From Paracoccaceae bacterium (GTDB lineage Bacteria; Pseudomonadota; Alphaproteobacteria; Rhodobacterales; Rhodobacteraceae), in NCBI GenBank assembly GCA_003564655.1, contig PXES01000341.1, positions 1 through 6,922 of the forward strand: a DNA stretch of 6,922 nucleotides, written 5' to 3'. Positions 1 to 6,413 of the stretch are shown one piece after another. The notes beneath the pieces were generated by a model that worked only from the letters and a program-made list of their open reading frames with translations, did not search any database and had not been told where the DNA came from. Numbering within the stretch: position 1 is the stretch's first letter; each line of letters opens with the position of its first letter. A program made the position numbers and the translations under genes.

Positions 1-810
1 CGGGAAGGCGCCGGAGAGCCGCTTGTAGAACTGCGCCATGCGTCGCTCGACCACGGTCAGCAGATAGCAATCCAGCCCCTGCTCCTGTGCGGCCTGCGCA
101 AAGCGCAGCGCCCGTCCGTAGCCGTCGAAAAGCGCGATGGCGTGCTGCCAGTCGCGCGCAGGGCAGAGCGCGAAGTCAAGCTGCGTGATGATGCCATTGG
201 TGCCGTAGGCGTGCTGCACCTTCTGGATGTCGGGCCCGTGCAATTCGATGATGCGCGGGGTCTCCTCGACCGTGACGAGGCGGATATAGCCGACATTGCC
301 ATCATCGCGCAAAACCCCATGCCGCAGCGAGCCGATCCCTCCCGAGCCACCCGCGATGAACCCGCCCAGCGTGGCGTGGCGCTTGGTCGAGGGGAACATC
401 GTCAGCATCTGGCCGGTCTCGGCCACGGCCTGTTCCAGCGCGGCGATGCGGATACCCGCCTCGCAGATCACCCGGCCCGCGCGGATCTCGATCACCTTGT
501 TGAGCCGCGTGACATCAACCACTGCGCCCCCGTCAAGCGGCACGCATTGCCCGTAATTCCCCGTTCCGCCCCCGCGCACCGTCAGCGGTACACCATGGCG
601 CGCGGCGGCGGCGGCAATCGCGATCACCTCGGCCTCGCTCTCTGGCAGGAGGAGAAGCTGCGCGCATTTCGCATCAAGCTGTTCGGACAGTATGGGCGAA
701 TACCAGTAGTAATCCCGCGACCGGGCCTGAAGCTGGCGGGGCTCGTCATAACAGCGGATCTCGCCCAGATCGGCGCGAAAGGCGCTCAGGGTTGCAGCGT
801 CAACGCTCAT
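1..810 (-). CDS. FAD-linked oxidase, GlcD-like (N-terminal part, cut by window edge)
   Basis: The 270 visible residues have no stop, so the gene continues past position 1. Relatives are usually about 450-500 residues, so roughly half is present. The PCMH-type FAD-binding domain (FAD_binding_4) is clear: the pyrophosphate-binding loop RGGGTGNYGQ lies at residues 79-88, followed by PLDGG and VVDVTRLNKV, and a second FAD-contact stretch TLGGFIAGGSGGIGS lies at 147-161. Relatives oxidise 2-hydroxy acids or similar alcohols with FAD; the substrate-specific C-terminal domain is missing here, so the substrate cannot be assigned. No signal peptide is seen, so it is presumably cytoplasmic. The ATG overlaps the stop of the upstream amidohydrolase in an ATGA, and a GAGGA ribosome-binding site (817-821) sits six bases before it, which supports this start. 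It is the third gene of the operon beginning near 2797. The family is confident; the reaction is unknown. Confidence 0.9.
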   Translation of the reverse strand, partial: MSVDAATLSAFRADLGEIRCYDEPRQLQARSRDYYWYSPILSEQLDAKCAQLLLLPESEAEVIAIAAAAARHGVPLTVRGGGTGNYGQCVPLDGGAVVDVTRLNKVIEIRAGRVICEAGIRIAALEQAVAETGQMLTMFPSTKRHATLGGFIAGGSGGIGSLRHGVLRDDGNVGYIRLVTVEETPRIIELHGPDIQKVQHAYGTNGIITQLDFALCPARDWQHAIALFDGYGRALRFAQAAQEQGLDCYLLTVVERRMAQFYKRLSGAFP

Positions 811-1976
811 GGGGTGTCCTCGATCTTGGTGCCATTGCGAAAGATTCGGCGCTTTGGTGGTCGGCGCAGCGCCTGATGCCAGTCCGCCCCGTGCAACAGC
901 AGGAAATCGGCGGGGGCATTGGGCGCGATGGTGGGGGCGGGCAGGCCGAGCGTCTGGGAGGCGTCGGTCGTGATGGCACCCAGCCATTCGGTCGGGTCGA
1001 GATGTGCGGCAGTGCAGGCCAGCCGCAGTGTCTCGATCGTATCAAAGCTGCCGAAGGGATAGAATGGATCCGCGACATTGTCCGCGCCGAAAACCACCCG
1101 CACCCCGGCGGCGCGGGCCTCGTGCAAGGGGGCAAGCCCGCGCAGGCGCGGGGTGCGACCGGGGCTGCCATCCTGCAGCCAGAGATTGGTCGTGGGCAAC
1201 ACGCAAAGCGCGATCCCGGCCTCTGCCGCGTCATCCAGCACGCGCGCCACCGCGTCAGCAGGGCGCACCGAAAGCGCGCAGGCATGCCCGCAGAGCACGC
1301 GCCCGGCCATCCCATGCACACCCGTCAGGCGCACGATCTCGTCAAATCCCTGCGCCTCTGGCTCGAGGCCCTCATCGACGTGGAAATCCAGCCGCAGGCC
1401 GTGATCCGCCGCGAGCGCGAAGATGCGGGCGAGTTTTTCTGGGTAATCGGCATGGCGATAGAGAAACGCCCCCAGCACACCATCGCCCGTGGCGGCCACA
1501 TGGGCCGCAATCGCGGGGCCGTGGGCGGGATCGCCCAGAATATCAAGCGACACCAGCGGCGCGCGCTGCAGTGTGACCCGGTCGCGCCACTCTGCCGCGA
1601 CCTCGCCCAGCACCGTCCAGGCCAGCGGCGTGTCGGGCTCGCCCCAATCCACATGGCTGCGCATGCCGCGGATGCCGTTCGCCTGCGCCTCGGCCAGCGC
1701 CCGCGCGGCACGGGTGCGCAGGTCGGCTTCGGTCCAGTATGCCTTGTCGCTCTGCGTGGCCTCGATCGCAGGGAAAAGGCCTGGCGCGTCGGGTCGCGCG
1801 CGGGGCCAGATGAAGCTCTTGTCCAGATGCACATGCGGATCGACCGGCAACGGCAGGACCTGCCATTGCGCCGCACCCGCGCAAGGCGCAATTGCCGCGA
1901 TCCGCCCACGCTCCAGCGTCAGCGACACGCAGCGACCCTCCAGCCCGATCCCGTCCAGAACACTGGCCGCACTCAT
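807..1976 (-). CDS. Cytosine-deaminase-like amidohydrolase (CodA fold) with altered substrate pocket
   Basis: This 389-residue protein belongs to the amidohydrolase superfamily and is closest to bacterial cytosine deaminase (CodA). The metal site is complete: DPHVHLDKS gives H48 and H50, DFHVDE gives H199 and the catalytic E202, GHACALS gives H231, and FGADNVADPFYPFG gives D299, matching CodA H61, H63, H214, E217, H246 and D313. The C-terminal stretch (ADFLLLHGADW, ALRRPPKRRIFRNG) also resembles the CodA tail. Two specificity positions differ: S143 aligns with CodA Q156 and N300 with CodA D314, so cytosine is an unlikely substrate. Deamination or hydrolysis of another cyclic amide or amidine is a reasonable inference. 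Its ATG overlaps the stop of the creatininase-like gene in an ATGA, and its own stop overlaps the oxidase start in another, so the three genes are probably translationally coupled. It is probably cytoplasmic. Confidence 0.9.
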   Translation of the reverse strand: MSAASVLDGIGLEGRCVSLTLERGRIAAIAPCAGAAQWQVLPLPVDPHVHLDKSFIWPRARPDAPGLFPAIEATQSDKAYWTEADLRTRAARALAEAQANGIRGMRSHVDWGEPDTPLAWTVLGEVAAEWRDRVTLQRAPLVSLDILGDPAHGPAIAAHVAATGDGVLGAFLYRHADYPEKLARIFALAADHGLRLDFHVDEGLEPEAQGFDEIVRLTGVHGMAGRVLCGHACALSVRPADAVARVLDDAAEAGIALCVLPTTNLWLQDGSPGRTPRLRGLAPLHEARAAGVRVVFGADNVADPFYPFGSFDTIETLRLACTAAHLDPTEWLGAITTDASQTLGLPAPTIAPNAPADFLLLHGADWHQALRRPPKRRIFRNGTKIEDTP

Positions 1977-2797
1977 TCAGGGGCATCCGGGTCAGCGGGC
2001 CGATCCAGCACCGAGAGGGGAAGCGCGGCGACATCGCGCAACAACGCGACCAGCTGGCCAGCGGCATGCTCGATGAACGCGTGTCCTTTCTGCGCGGTGG
2101 CGGCAGCCGCATTGCCACAGGCGCCGGCGGGGGGCAGATCCTGCGCCTGCCAGCCCAGACGCGCCCCCGGACCCAGCCCGATCCGCGATCGCTCTGCGGC
2201 AAGCTGCATCGACAGCGGCACGAAATCGCGCGCATGCTCCATCGCGACCCGCTCAGCGCGCAGCGCCAGCATCATCGAGGTCTCCATCTCGCCCGCGTGA
2301 ATGCCGTGCTGCGCCTCCTGCGGGTCTAGCGCCCCGGCGGGCAGGCCCATCGCGAACCAGTTGGCAGCGACCGCGATCATCCCATGCCTGATCCGCAGAT
2401 CACGCGCGACGATATCGAGCGGCGCCATCTGTCCCCCATGGCTGTTGAACAGCACCAGCCGCCGCACCCCTGCCGCTGCAACCGAGGCGCCGATCTCGGA
2501 CCACATGGCCATGAGCGTGCTGGCCGAAAGCGTCAATGTGCCCGGAAAGCGGGAATGCTCGTCACTCTTGCCGATCGCGCATGTGGGCAGGAAAAGCGCC
2601 GGGCATTCGGGTGGGATCATCGGCAGGGCCGCTGCGATGATCCCGTCGAGGATATCGCGGTCAACCGATAGCGGCAGATGCGGGCCATGCTGCTCGATCG
2701 CGCTGACGGGCAGGACCGCAACGAGCGCCGCGTGATCGAGTGCGGCGAATTCCCGCGCCGAGTAGTCGGCCCAGAACCGCGATGTGACCTCTGCCAT
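1973..2797 (-). CDS. Creatininase-family amidohydrolase
   Basis: This is a 274-residue protein of the creatininase family, metal-dependent cyclic amide hydrolases whose members include creatinine amidohydrolase, formamide hydrolases of riboflavin/F420 synthesis, and MftE. The N-terminal motif LPVSAIEQHGPHLPLSVD gives E35, H37 and D46. NSHGGQ gives H120 and HAGEMETS (167-174) gives E170 and E172. These are the usual binuclear metal and catalytic positions, and length and order fit the family. A longer reading from an ATG at 2857 is open, but those 20 extra residues do not resemble the family and that ATG lies inside a probable operator (2856-2872). I therefore chose the ATG at 2797, preceded by GGAG with a short four-base spacer. 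It is the first gene of the operon, coupled to the CodA-like gene by an ATGA overlap. The family does not fix the substrate; creatinine is only one possibility. Confidence 0.9.
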   Translation of the reverse strand: MAEVTSRFWADYSAREFAALDHAALVAVLPVSAIEQHGPHLPLSVDRDILDGIIAAALPMIPPECPALFLPTCAIGKSDEHSRFPGTLTLSASTLMAMWSEIGASVAAAGVRRLVLFNSHGGQMAPLDIVARDLRIRHGMIAVAANWFAMGLPAGALDPQEAQHGIHAGEMETSMMLALRAERVAMEHARDFVPLSMQLAAERSRIGLGPGARLGWQAQDLPPAGACGNAAAATAQKGHAFIEHAAGQLVALLRDVAALPLSVLDRPADPDAPE

Positions 2798-2855
2798 CCT
2801 GCTCCAGCTCTCATGCCGCGACGTGGCGTCCTGATCAGCTTGCAGCAGCTGGACC

Positions 2856-2872
2856 ATTTAGTCAAACCAATT
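2856..2872 (-). promoter_or_regulatory. Probable GntR (FadR/PdhR-type) operator upstream of the creatininase-like operon
   Basis: On the minus strand this reads AATTGGTTTGACTAAAT, an imperfect palindrome in which TTGGT and ACTAA flank a three-base centre. FadR-subfamily GntR regulators bind TGGT-N(2-3)-ACCA type sites, and the PdhR consensus (ATTGGT-N3-ACCAAT) is very close. It lies 58 bases upstream of the chosen ATG at 2797, where an operator would be expected. No GntR gene is in the window and no convincing -10/-35 pair was found, so the assignment rests on the motif and position. Confidence 0.45.
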
Positions 2873-3034
2873 GCTTTGAGCTTATGTGGAAGAGGGTCGA
2901 AGCCTGCTTGTCTGTCTCGTGCTCCTTTTGCATTCCTCCCCGTCGCTGGGGGTTTTACGGCATTTAACGCGCCCCCAGGTATTTGACCCACCGTTTGATG
3001 GTGCGATCCTTTCGCAGTAGCGGAAGGAAGCAAT
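2873..3034. other. Upstream region of the creatininase-like operon, no gene recognised
   Basis: No credible gene is seen on either strand. The promoter of the creatininase-like operon should lie in the part nearest 2873, but I could not pick out a good -35/-10 pair. On the minus strand, one frame ending in a TAA at 2964-2966 reads LRKDRTIKRWVKYLGAR just before the stop. This looks like the tail of a protein, but I do not recognise it and the frame does not continue into anything known. On the plus strand, CCCC (2938-2941) can pair with GGGG (2948-2951) ahead of TTTT, a weak terminator-like shape with no plus-strand gene to serve. Confidence 0.4.
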
Positions 3035-3185
3035 TCGGGAGAAGTTCGCCACGGGAGCGCCACGACCACGCACGATGTCTGAACTGCAATCCAGTGATCG
3101 CAAACTTCGCCCGCGCAATTGAGCCGGCAGTTGGGCGTCAATCACAAAAGGTGGCGAAATGGGACGACTGCGCAACTGTCGACGT
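3035..3185 (+). pseudogene. Decayed 5' fragment of an IS481-type transposase
   Basis: In the plus frame starting at 3035 the translation reads GEVRHGSATTTHDV, a TGA stop (3080-3082), TAIQ, a second TGA (3095-3097), then SQTSPAQLSRQLGVNHK. Near 3149 one base is missing, and the frame shifts to KVAKW followed by ATVDV. From memory, IS481-family transposases begin with MGQVRHGSATTT, a series of helices, then GINxKTVAKW and ATVED, so the order and spacing match the N-terminal helix-turn-helix region. The start codon is lost (TCG in its place), there are two stops and one frameshift, and the DDE catalytic core is absent, so this is a dead remnant. Homology fades after about 3185; a short VVAF stretch near 3200 may be a further trace. 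No inverted repeats or target duplication were identified. The family label is from recalled motifs only. Confidence 0.65.
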
Positions 3186-3396
3186 CAGTGGGCACCGTAG
3201 TGGCGTTCCTGCCGGTGTTGCGGAGCGCGTACCACAAGCTTCGATAGCGACCTGCACGAACATCAGATGCGCTGTCGGCACTCGTTCTGGCGTTATCCCT
3301 GCCCCGGTCCAGAGACTCGATTGCCCGATACTACGACGCTCTTGCGCGATCTGCCGTGCGGCGCGACGCCACAAGAGGGCGCCGCGCGACACGGTC
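3186..3396. other. Gene-free stretch between the IS remnant and the cupin gene
   Basis: Several frames are open here on both strands, but none gives a recognisable protein or a good ribosome-binding site. The stretch may hold more of the decayed insertion sequence. Downstream of the cupin stop on the minus strand, GCGGCGC (3379-3385) and GCGCCGC (3358-3364) can form a seven-pair stem with a 14-base loop. It has no following T-run, so it is at best a weak candidate for the 3' end of the aromatic-type operon. Confidence 0.35.
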
Positions 3397-3735
3397 TCAG
3401 GCGGTCTCGGGCATGACCAGCAGGACCGTCGCAGGCAGGTTGGTGCGGTTCTCGAGAGCGCGGGGTTCGCCCGCGGCGAGGCGGCAACTGTCGAGCGGGT
3501 GAAGCGTCACCTCCTCGCGGTCCGTTCGAACCGTCACAGCACCCGCGATGCAGACATATATCTTCTCCACCGGCGCCGACGAAAGTGACGTATGCCCGCC
3601 CGGCAGGATATGCGAGAGACCTATCCAGGCCGTGTCAGTCGGCCCGGCCTCGCGCCCCTGCAGCCGTAGCGAGCGCATGTCGTAGTGCTCGGGCGCGACA
3701 TAGGTCGGGGCGTCGGAGATCCGGGTGACTTGCAT
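3397..3735 (-). CDS. Small single-domain cupin protein
   Basis: This 112-residue protein has the layout of one conserved beta-barrel cupin domain. The first cupin motif is seen in PGGHTSLSSAPVEKIYVCIAG (residues 45-65), with H48 and E57 and the closing glycine G65. The second motif is the AGEPRALEN stretch (88-96). The usual HxH pair is reduced to one histidine, and the histidine normally found in the second motif (PHxxxN) is replaced by R92, so the usual four-ligand metal site looks incomplete. It may be a non-metal cupin that binds a ligand, or an isomerase/accessory protein of the pathway. It starts only eight bases after the stop of the MDR oxidoreductase gene, with no clear ribosome-binding site, so it is probably expressed by coupling as the last gene of the operon. 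Function unknown beyond the fold. Confidence 0.8.
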   Translation of the reverse strand: MQVTRISDAPTYVAPEHYDMRSLRLQGREAGPTDTAWIGLSHILPGGHTSLSSAPVEKIYVCIAGAVTVRTDREEVTLHPLDSCRLAAGEPRALENRTNLPATVLLVMPETA

Positions 3736-3743
3736 GGCCGGGC

Positions 3744-4748
3744 TCAGGGCTTCAGGACGATGCGATCCGGCGTCGCCTGCGAAACGAGCTTGTAGGCCTC
3801 GCGTGCCGTGTCGAGGCTGAAGATCGATTCGTCCTTTATGGGGAAGGGGCGCAGATAGCCCTGCTCGAATTTCGGCCCGAGCCGGTCGAAAATATGCGCG
3901 CAGTAGCTGGCATCCAGCGCAAGCGTGTCGACCCCGATGAACCGCTGCCGACCCCGGTAGAAGGCGAAGATGTCGAACGGCACGCCGCGGTCGAAGGTCG
4001 AGATGAAGATCTGGCGCCCAAGCTTGGCCATCACCGAATTGCCCAACTCGAAATACGGGCTGCCCACTGTGTTGAATACCAGATCGACGCCCCGCCCGCC
4101 GGTGCGCTCGCGGATTTCGGCGGCCACATCCTGCGAGGACGTATCGAAGACCTCGACGTCCTCATTGGCAAAGCCCGCATAGGTCGTGGGCTTGTAGCTG
4201 ACCGCAAAGACCCTGGCGCGCGCCATGGTGGCCATCTGGATGACAGCCTGCGCGACCTTGCCGTTGACGCCGCAGACCAGAACCGAGTCGAAAGGCTGGA
4301 TTCCGCCTGCCTCGCGCAGACCCTCATAGGCAGTGATGAACGGAACGCCGACCGCACCGGCCTCCTCGAAGCTCAGCGTTGCCGGTTTTTCGCGCATCGC
4401 GCTGACCGGCAGGACGACATGGCTCGCATGGGTGCCGTTTTGGGTTATTCCCAACTCGCCACCGCCGCCCCACACCTCGCGGCCGACCAGATGATCCGGG
4501 CCCTTGCGGACGATGCCCGCATAGTCACGCCCCGGAATGCGCGGCCAGACAGCGTGGGGCATGATCCCGAGAGTTGCCTTCACATCCGACGGGTTGACCG
4601 CCGAGGAAACGACCTCGACCAGGACCTGACCGGGGCCTGGTTCGGGCACGGGCATGTCGGTCAGTTGCAGATCGACCGCGTCGAACGCATCGGCCTTCTC
4701 GGTCACCCACAGGGCGCGACTATCGCTGTGTGATTTCTGAATGTTCAT
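3744..4748 (-). CDS. Zinc-free MDR oxidoreductase, quinone-oxidoreductase-like
   Basis: This 334-residue medium-chain dehydrogenase/reductase has an N-terminal GroES-like domain followed by a Rossmann domain. The motif SAVNPSD (49-55) is typical of the quinone oxidoreductase and enoyl-reductase branch, where asparagine replaces the zinc-ligand cysteine of alcohol dehydrogenases. GRDYAG is at 73-78. The structural-zinc cysteine cluster is absent. The nucleotide-binding loop is CGVNGKVAQAVIQMA (159-173), corresponding to GxxGxVG in relatives, with NAD(P)H as expected cofactor. A longer open frame runs upstream into the preceding gene, but the ATG at 4748 begins the family-like sequence and has AGGGAG six bases before it. 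It lies 37 bases after the BKACE stop and eight before the cupin. Reduction of a quinone or of an activated C=C bond of a ring-cleavage product is a plausible role; the substrate is unknown. Confidence 0.88.
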   Translation of the reverse strand: MNIQKSHSDSRALWVTEKADAFDAVDLQLTDMPVPEPGPGQVLVEVVSSAVNPSDVKATLGIMPHAVWPRIPGRDYAGIVRKGPDHLVGREVWGGGGELGITQNGTHASHVVLPVSAMREKPATLSFEEAGAVGVPFITAYEGLREAGGIQPFDSVLVCGVNGKVAQAVIQMATMARARVFAVSYKPTTYAGFANEDVEVFDTSSQDVAAEIRERTGGRGVDLVFNTVGSPYFELGNSVMAKLGRQIFISTFDRGVPFDIFAFYRGRQRFIGVDTLALDASYCAHIFDRLGPKFEQGYLRPFPIKDESIFSLDTAREAYKLVSQATPDRIVLKP

Positions 4749-4754
4749 GGTCTG

Positions 4755-4760
4755 CTCCCT
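4755..4760 (-). promoter_or_regulatory. Ribosome-binding site AGGGAG that fixes the MDR start
   Basis: AGGGAG on the minus strand stands six bases before the ATG at 4748, good Shine-Dalgarno spacing. It favours the 334-residue protein over the longer open frame that continues into the upstream BKACE gene. Confidence 0.75.
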
Positions 4761-4785
4761 GAAGGGTGAAAGAAGGTCTCGGTGG

Positions 4786-5664
4786 TCATTCCGGCAGCCC
4801 CAGCATCTGCCGGGCCTCTCCCGCGCTGGCAATCTGGCCGCCAAGCTTTTCGATGATGTCGCGGCCCGTCGCGACCAGTTCGGCATTGTCGCGGCATAGT
4901 TTGCCTTTCGAGATGTAGGACGTATCCTCCATGCCGATGCGCACATGCCCCCCCAGAAGATATGCCTGCGCCAGCATCGGAAAGGCCATCCGCCCGACCC
5001 CGAAGCCGGTCCAGAGAGCATCGCGCGGCAACAGCCGCGCTGCGGTCGCCATCACGTCCGGGGATGCTGGGAAGCCGTACTTTATGCCCGTCACCAGCGA
5101 GATCATCGCCGGTGCGTGCAGGGATCCATCTGCGAGCAGGTCGCGGGCCAGTGCGATATCGCCGGTGTCGAACAGCTCCAACTCGGGCTTCACGCCCGCC
5201 GCATGGATCAACTCCGCCATGCGACGCACGCTCCACGGAACGTTTATCACCACCTCGCGCCCGAATGTCATGGTGTTAAGATCCAGCGTGCAGATCTCGG
5301 GCTTGAGGGCGAGTACATGCTCGACCCGGCCCTCCGGGCGCATGAGGTTGGTACGCGGACCCGCCACAGCTGGGTTCTCCTCGGAGGGATGATAGCGCCC
5401 GCCCGGCCCCGTGGTCAGGTTGAGTATCAGGTCCGAGTTGCGCGCGCGGATACGCTCCACCACCTCGCGATAGAGCCCGAGTTCCATGGACGGAGCGGCG
5501 GGGAGAGGGTCGCGCACGTGGATATGGGCGATTGCCGCGCCGGCGTCGGCCGCGTCCAGGCACGCGGTAGCGATCTCTTCCGGGGTTGCCGGCAGGTCCG
5601 GGTGATTGTCGCGTGTAGCCTGATTGCCCGTCACTGCGACGGTGATGATGGTCTTGGCCGTCAT
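4786..5664 (-). CDS. BKACE-family beta-keto acid cleavage enzyme (DUF849)
   Basis: This 292-residue protein is a full-length member of the DUF849/BKACE family. Relatives are zinc TIM-barrel enzymes that transfer the acetyl unit of acetyl-CoA onto a fragment of a beta-keto acid, giving acetoacetate and a new acyl-CoA; the founding member, Kce, acts on 3-keto-5-aminohexanoate in lysine fermentation. Visible motifs are HIHVRDP with zinc ligands H47 and H49, NLTTGPGG (82-89), ELELFDTGD (161-169) and the segment GGHVRIGMEDT, where E246 is the expected further zinc ligand. The ATG at 5664 is two bases after the SDR stop with a G-rich stretch upstream; a longer open frame into the SDR gene is rejected because the family sequence starts at MTAKTIITVAVTGN. 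The operon context with a ring-cleavage dioxygenase suggests a beta-keto acid from aromatic breakdown (for example beta-ketoadipate) as substrate, which is inference. Confidence 0.92.
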   Translation of the reverse strand: MTAKTIITVAVTGNQATRDNHPDLPATPEEIATACLDAADAGAAIAHIHVRDPLPAAPSMELGLYREVVERIRARNSDLILNLTTGPGGRYHPSEENPAVAGPRTNLMRPEGRVEHVLALKPEICTLDLNTMTFGREVVINVPWSVRRMAELIHAAGVKPELELFDTGDIALARDLLADGSLHAPAMISLVTGIKYGFPASPDVMATAARLLPRDALWTGFGVGRMAFPMLAQAYLLGGHVRIGMEDTSYISKGKLCRDNAELVATGRDIIEKLGGQIASAGEARQMLGLPE

Positions 5665-5666
5665 GA

Positions 5667-6413
5667 TCACAGCCCCCGCCCGGCATCGACGACAATGCGT
5701 GTACCGGTCGAGTGGCGCAGATGGATCGCGGCAGCATAGATGGCCTCTGCGACGTCCTCCGCCGTGGTGACCTTGCCCAGAGGGGTCGCCGCTCCGGCCT
5801 TCGCGATTTGATCCCGGGTGCGGCCCGGGACGAAGCCTGTATCCACCACCCCGGGCGATATGGACAGGACCCTGATCTCGGGTGCCAGGGCCAGGGCCAG
5901 TGTGTGGGTCATGGCATCCAGCCCGGCCTTTGCACCGCAATAGGCGACAGACGAGCCGAACCCCTTGAAAGCGGCAATCGATGACACGTTCAGGATCACC
6001 CCATCGCCATGCGCCCTGAGCATCGGCGCGAAGGCCCGGATCGTCGCGAAGACGCCGCGCCAGTTCGATGCGAAGACCGAGTCGATGATCTCGTCAGTCA
6101 GGTCGTCCAGATTGGCATGCGGAACCGGGATGGTCGTTCCGGCCGAGTTGACCAAAATATCCGCGCGGCCGCACTCTGCATCGACGCGGTCACGCAAGGC
6201 GGCGATGGATGCGGAATCGGTCAGTTCGAGTTCCGCCGTCACATGCCCCGTGCCGGGCAGCCCATCTGCAACCGCCTGCGCTTTCGAACTGTTGCTGCGA
6301 TACCCGACCACGACACGCGCTCCAGCCTGGGCGAAAAGCTGCGCTGCCGCAGCCCCGATTCCGCCCGAGGCTCCGGTGATTACAGCGACCTTGCCTGCGC
6401 AGCGTCTGGTCAT
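5667..6413 (-). CDS. SDR-family NAD(P)-dependent dehydrogenase/reductase
   Basis: This 248-residue classical short-chain dehydrogenase has a single Rossmann domain. The cofactor loop TGASGGIG is at residues 13-20, NSAG at 89-92, and the catalytic set is N117, S145, Y158 and K162 (YCGAK). The GYRSNSSK stretch after the second strand (37-44), with R39 and no acidic residue in the usual NAD position, hints at NADPH preference. Such enzymes interconvert alcohols and ketones; FabG-like sequences are common and the substrate is not predictable. Its ATG overlaps the dioxygenase stop in an ATGA and AGAGG lies seven bases before it, so start and coupling are clear. Its stop is two bases before the BKACE start. 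A role in making a beta-keto group for the BKACE enzyme, or in processing the ring-cleavage product, is a reasonable inference. Confidence 0.9.
   Translation of the reverse strand: MTRRCAGKVAVITGASGGIGAAAAQLFAQAGARVVVGYRSNSSKAQAVADGLPGTGHVTAELELTDSASIAALRDRVDAECGRADILVNSAGTTIPVPHANLDDLTDEIIDSVFASNWRGVFATIRAFAPMLRAHGDGVILNVSSIAAFKGFGSSVAYCGAKAGLDAMTHTLALALAPEIRVLSISPGVVDTGFVPGRTRDQIAKAGAATPLGKVTTAEDVAEAIYAAAIHLRHSTGTRIVVDAGRGL

Noticed and set aside
792..2300. Long plus-strand open frame of about 500 codons opposite the CodA-like and creatininase-like genes
   Set aside because: It is antisense to two genes with complete family motifs, has no recognisable domain, and its composition (rich in R, G, Q, A) is typical of a shadow frame in GC-rich DNA.
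2937..2956. Plus-strand hairpin CCCC/GGGG followed by TTTT as a terminator
   Set aside because: The stem is only four or five pairs and no plus-strand gene lies upstream of it.
3358..3385. GC-rich seven-pair hairpin downstream of the cupin gene as an intrinsic terminator
   Set aside because: There is no T-run after the stem and the loop is 14 bases, so in GC-rich DNA it could be chance; it is kept only as a remark in the intergenic entry.
2983..3588. Plus-strand open frame of 201 codons across the intergenic region
   Set aside because: It mixes frames of the decayed transposase with antisense of the cupin gene. Only the short KVAKW...ATVDV part is meaningful, and that belongs to the IS remnant.
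4749..5021. N-terminal extension of the MDR protein by about 90 residues
   Set aside because: The extension runs through the 3' end of the BKACE gene in another frame, has no similarity to MDR proteins, and the ATG at 4748 has a good AGGGAG site.
3894..5739. Two long plus-strand open frames (3894-4733 and 4945-5739) opposite the MDR and BKACE genes
   Set aside because: They are antisense shadows of well-supported genes, with no domain or ribosome-binding site of their own.
5665..5940. N-terminal extension of the BKACE protein by about 90 residues into the SDR gene
   Set aside because: The extension overlaps the SDR catalytic region in another frame and looks like shadow sequence; the family sequence begins at the ATG at 5664.
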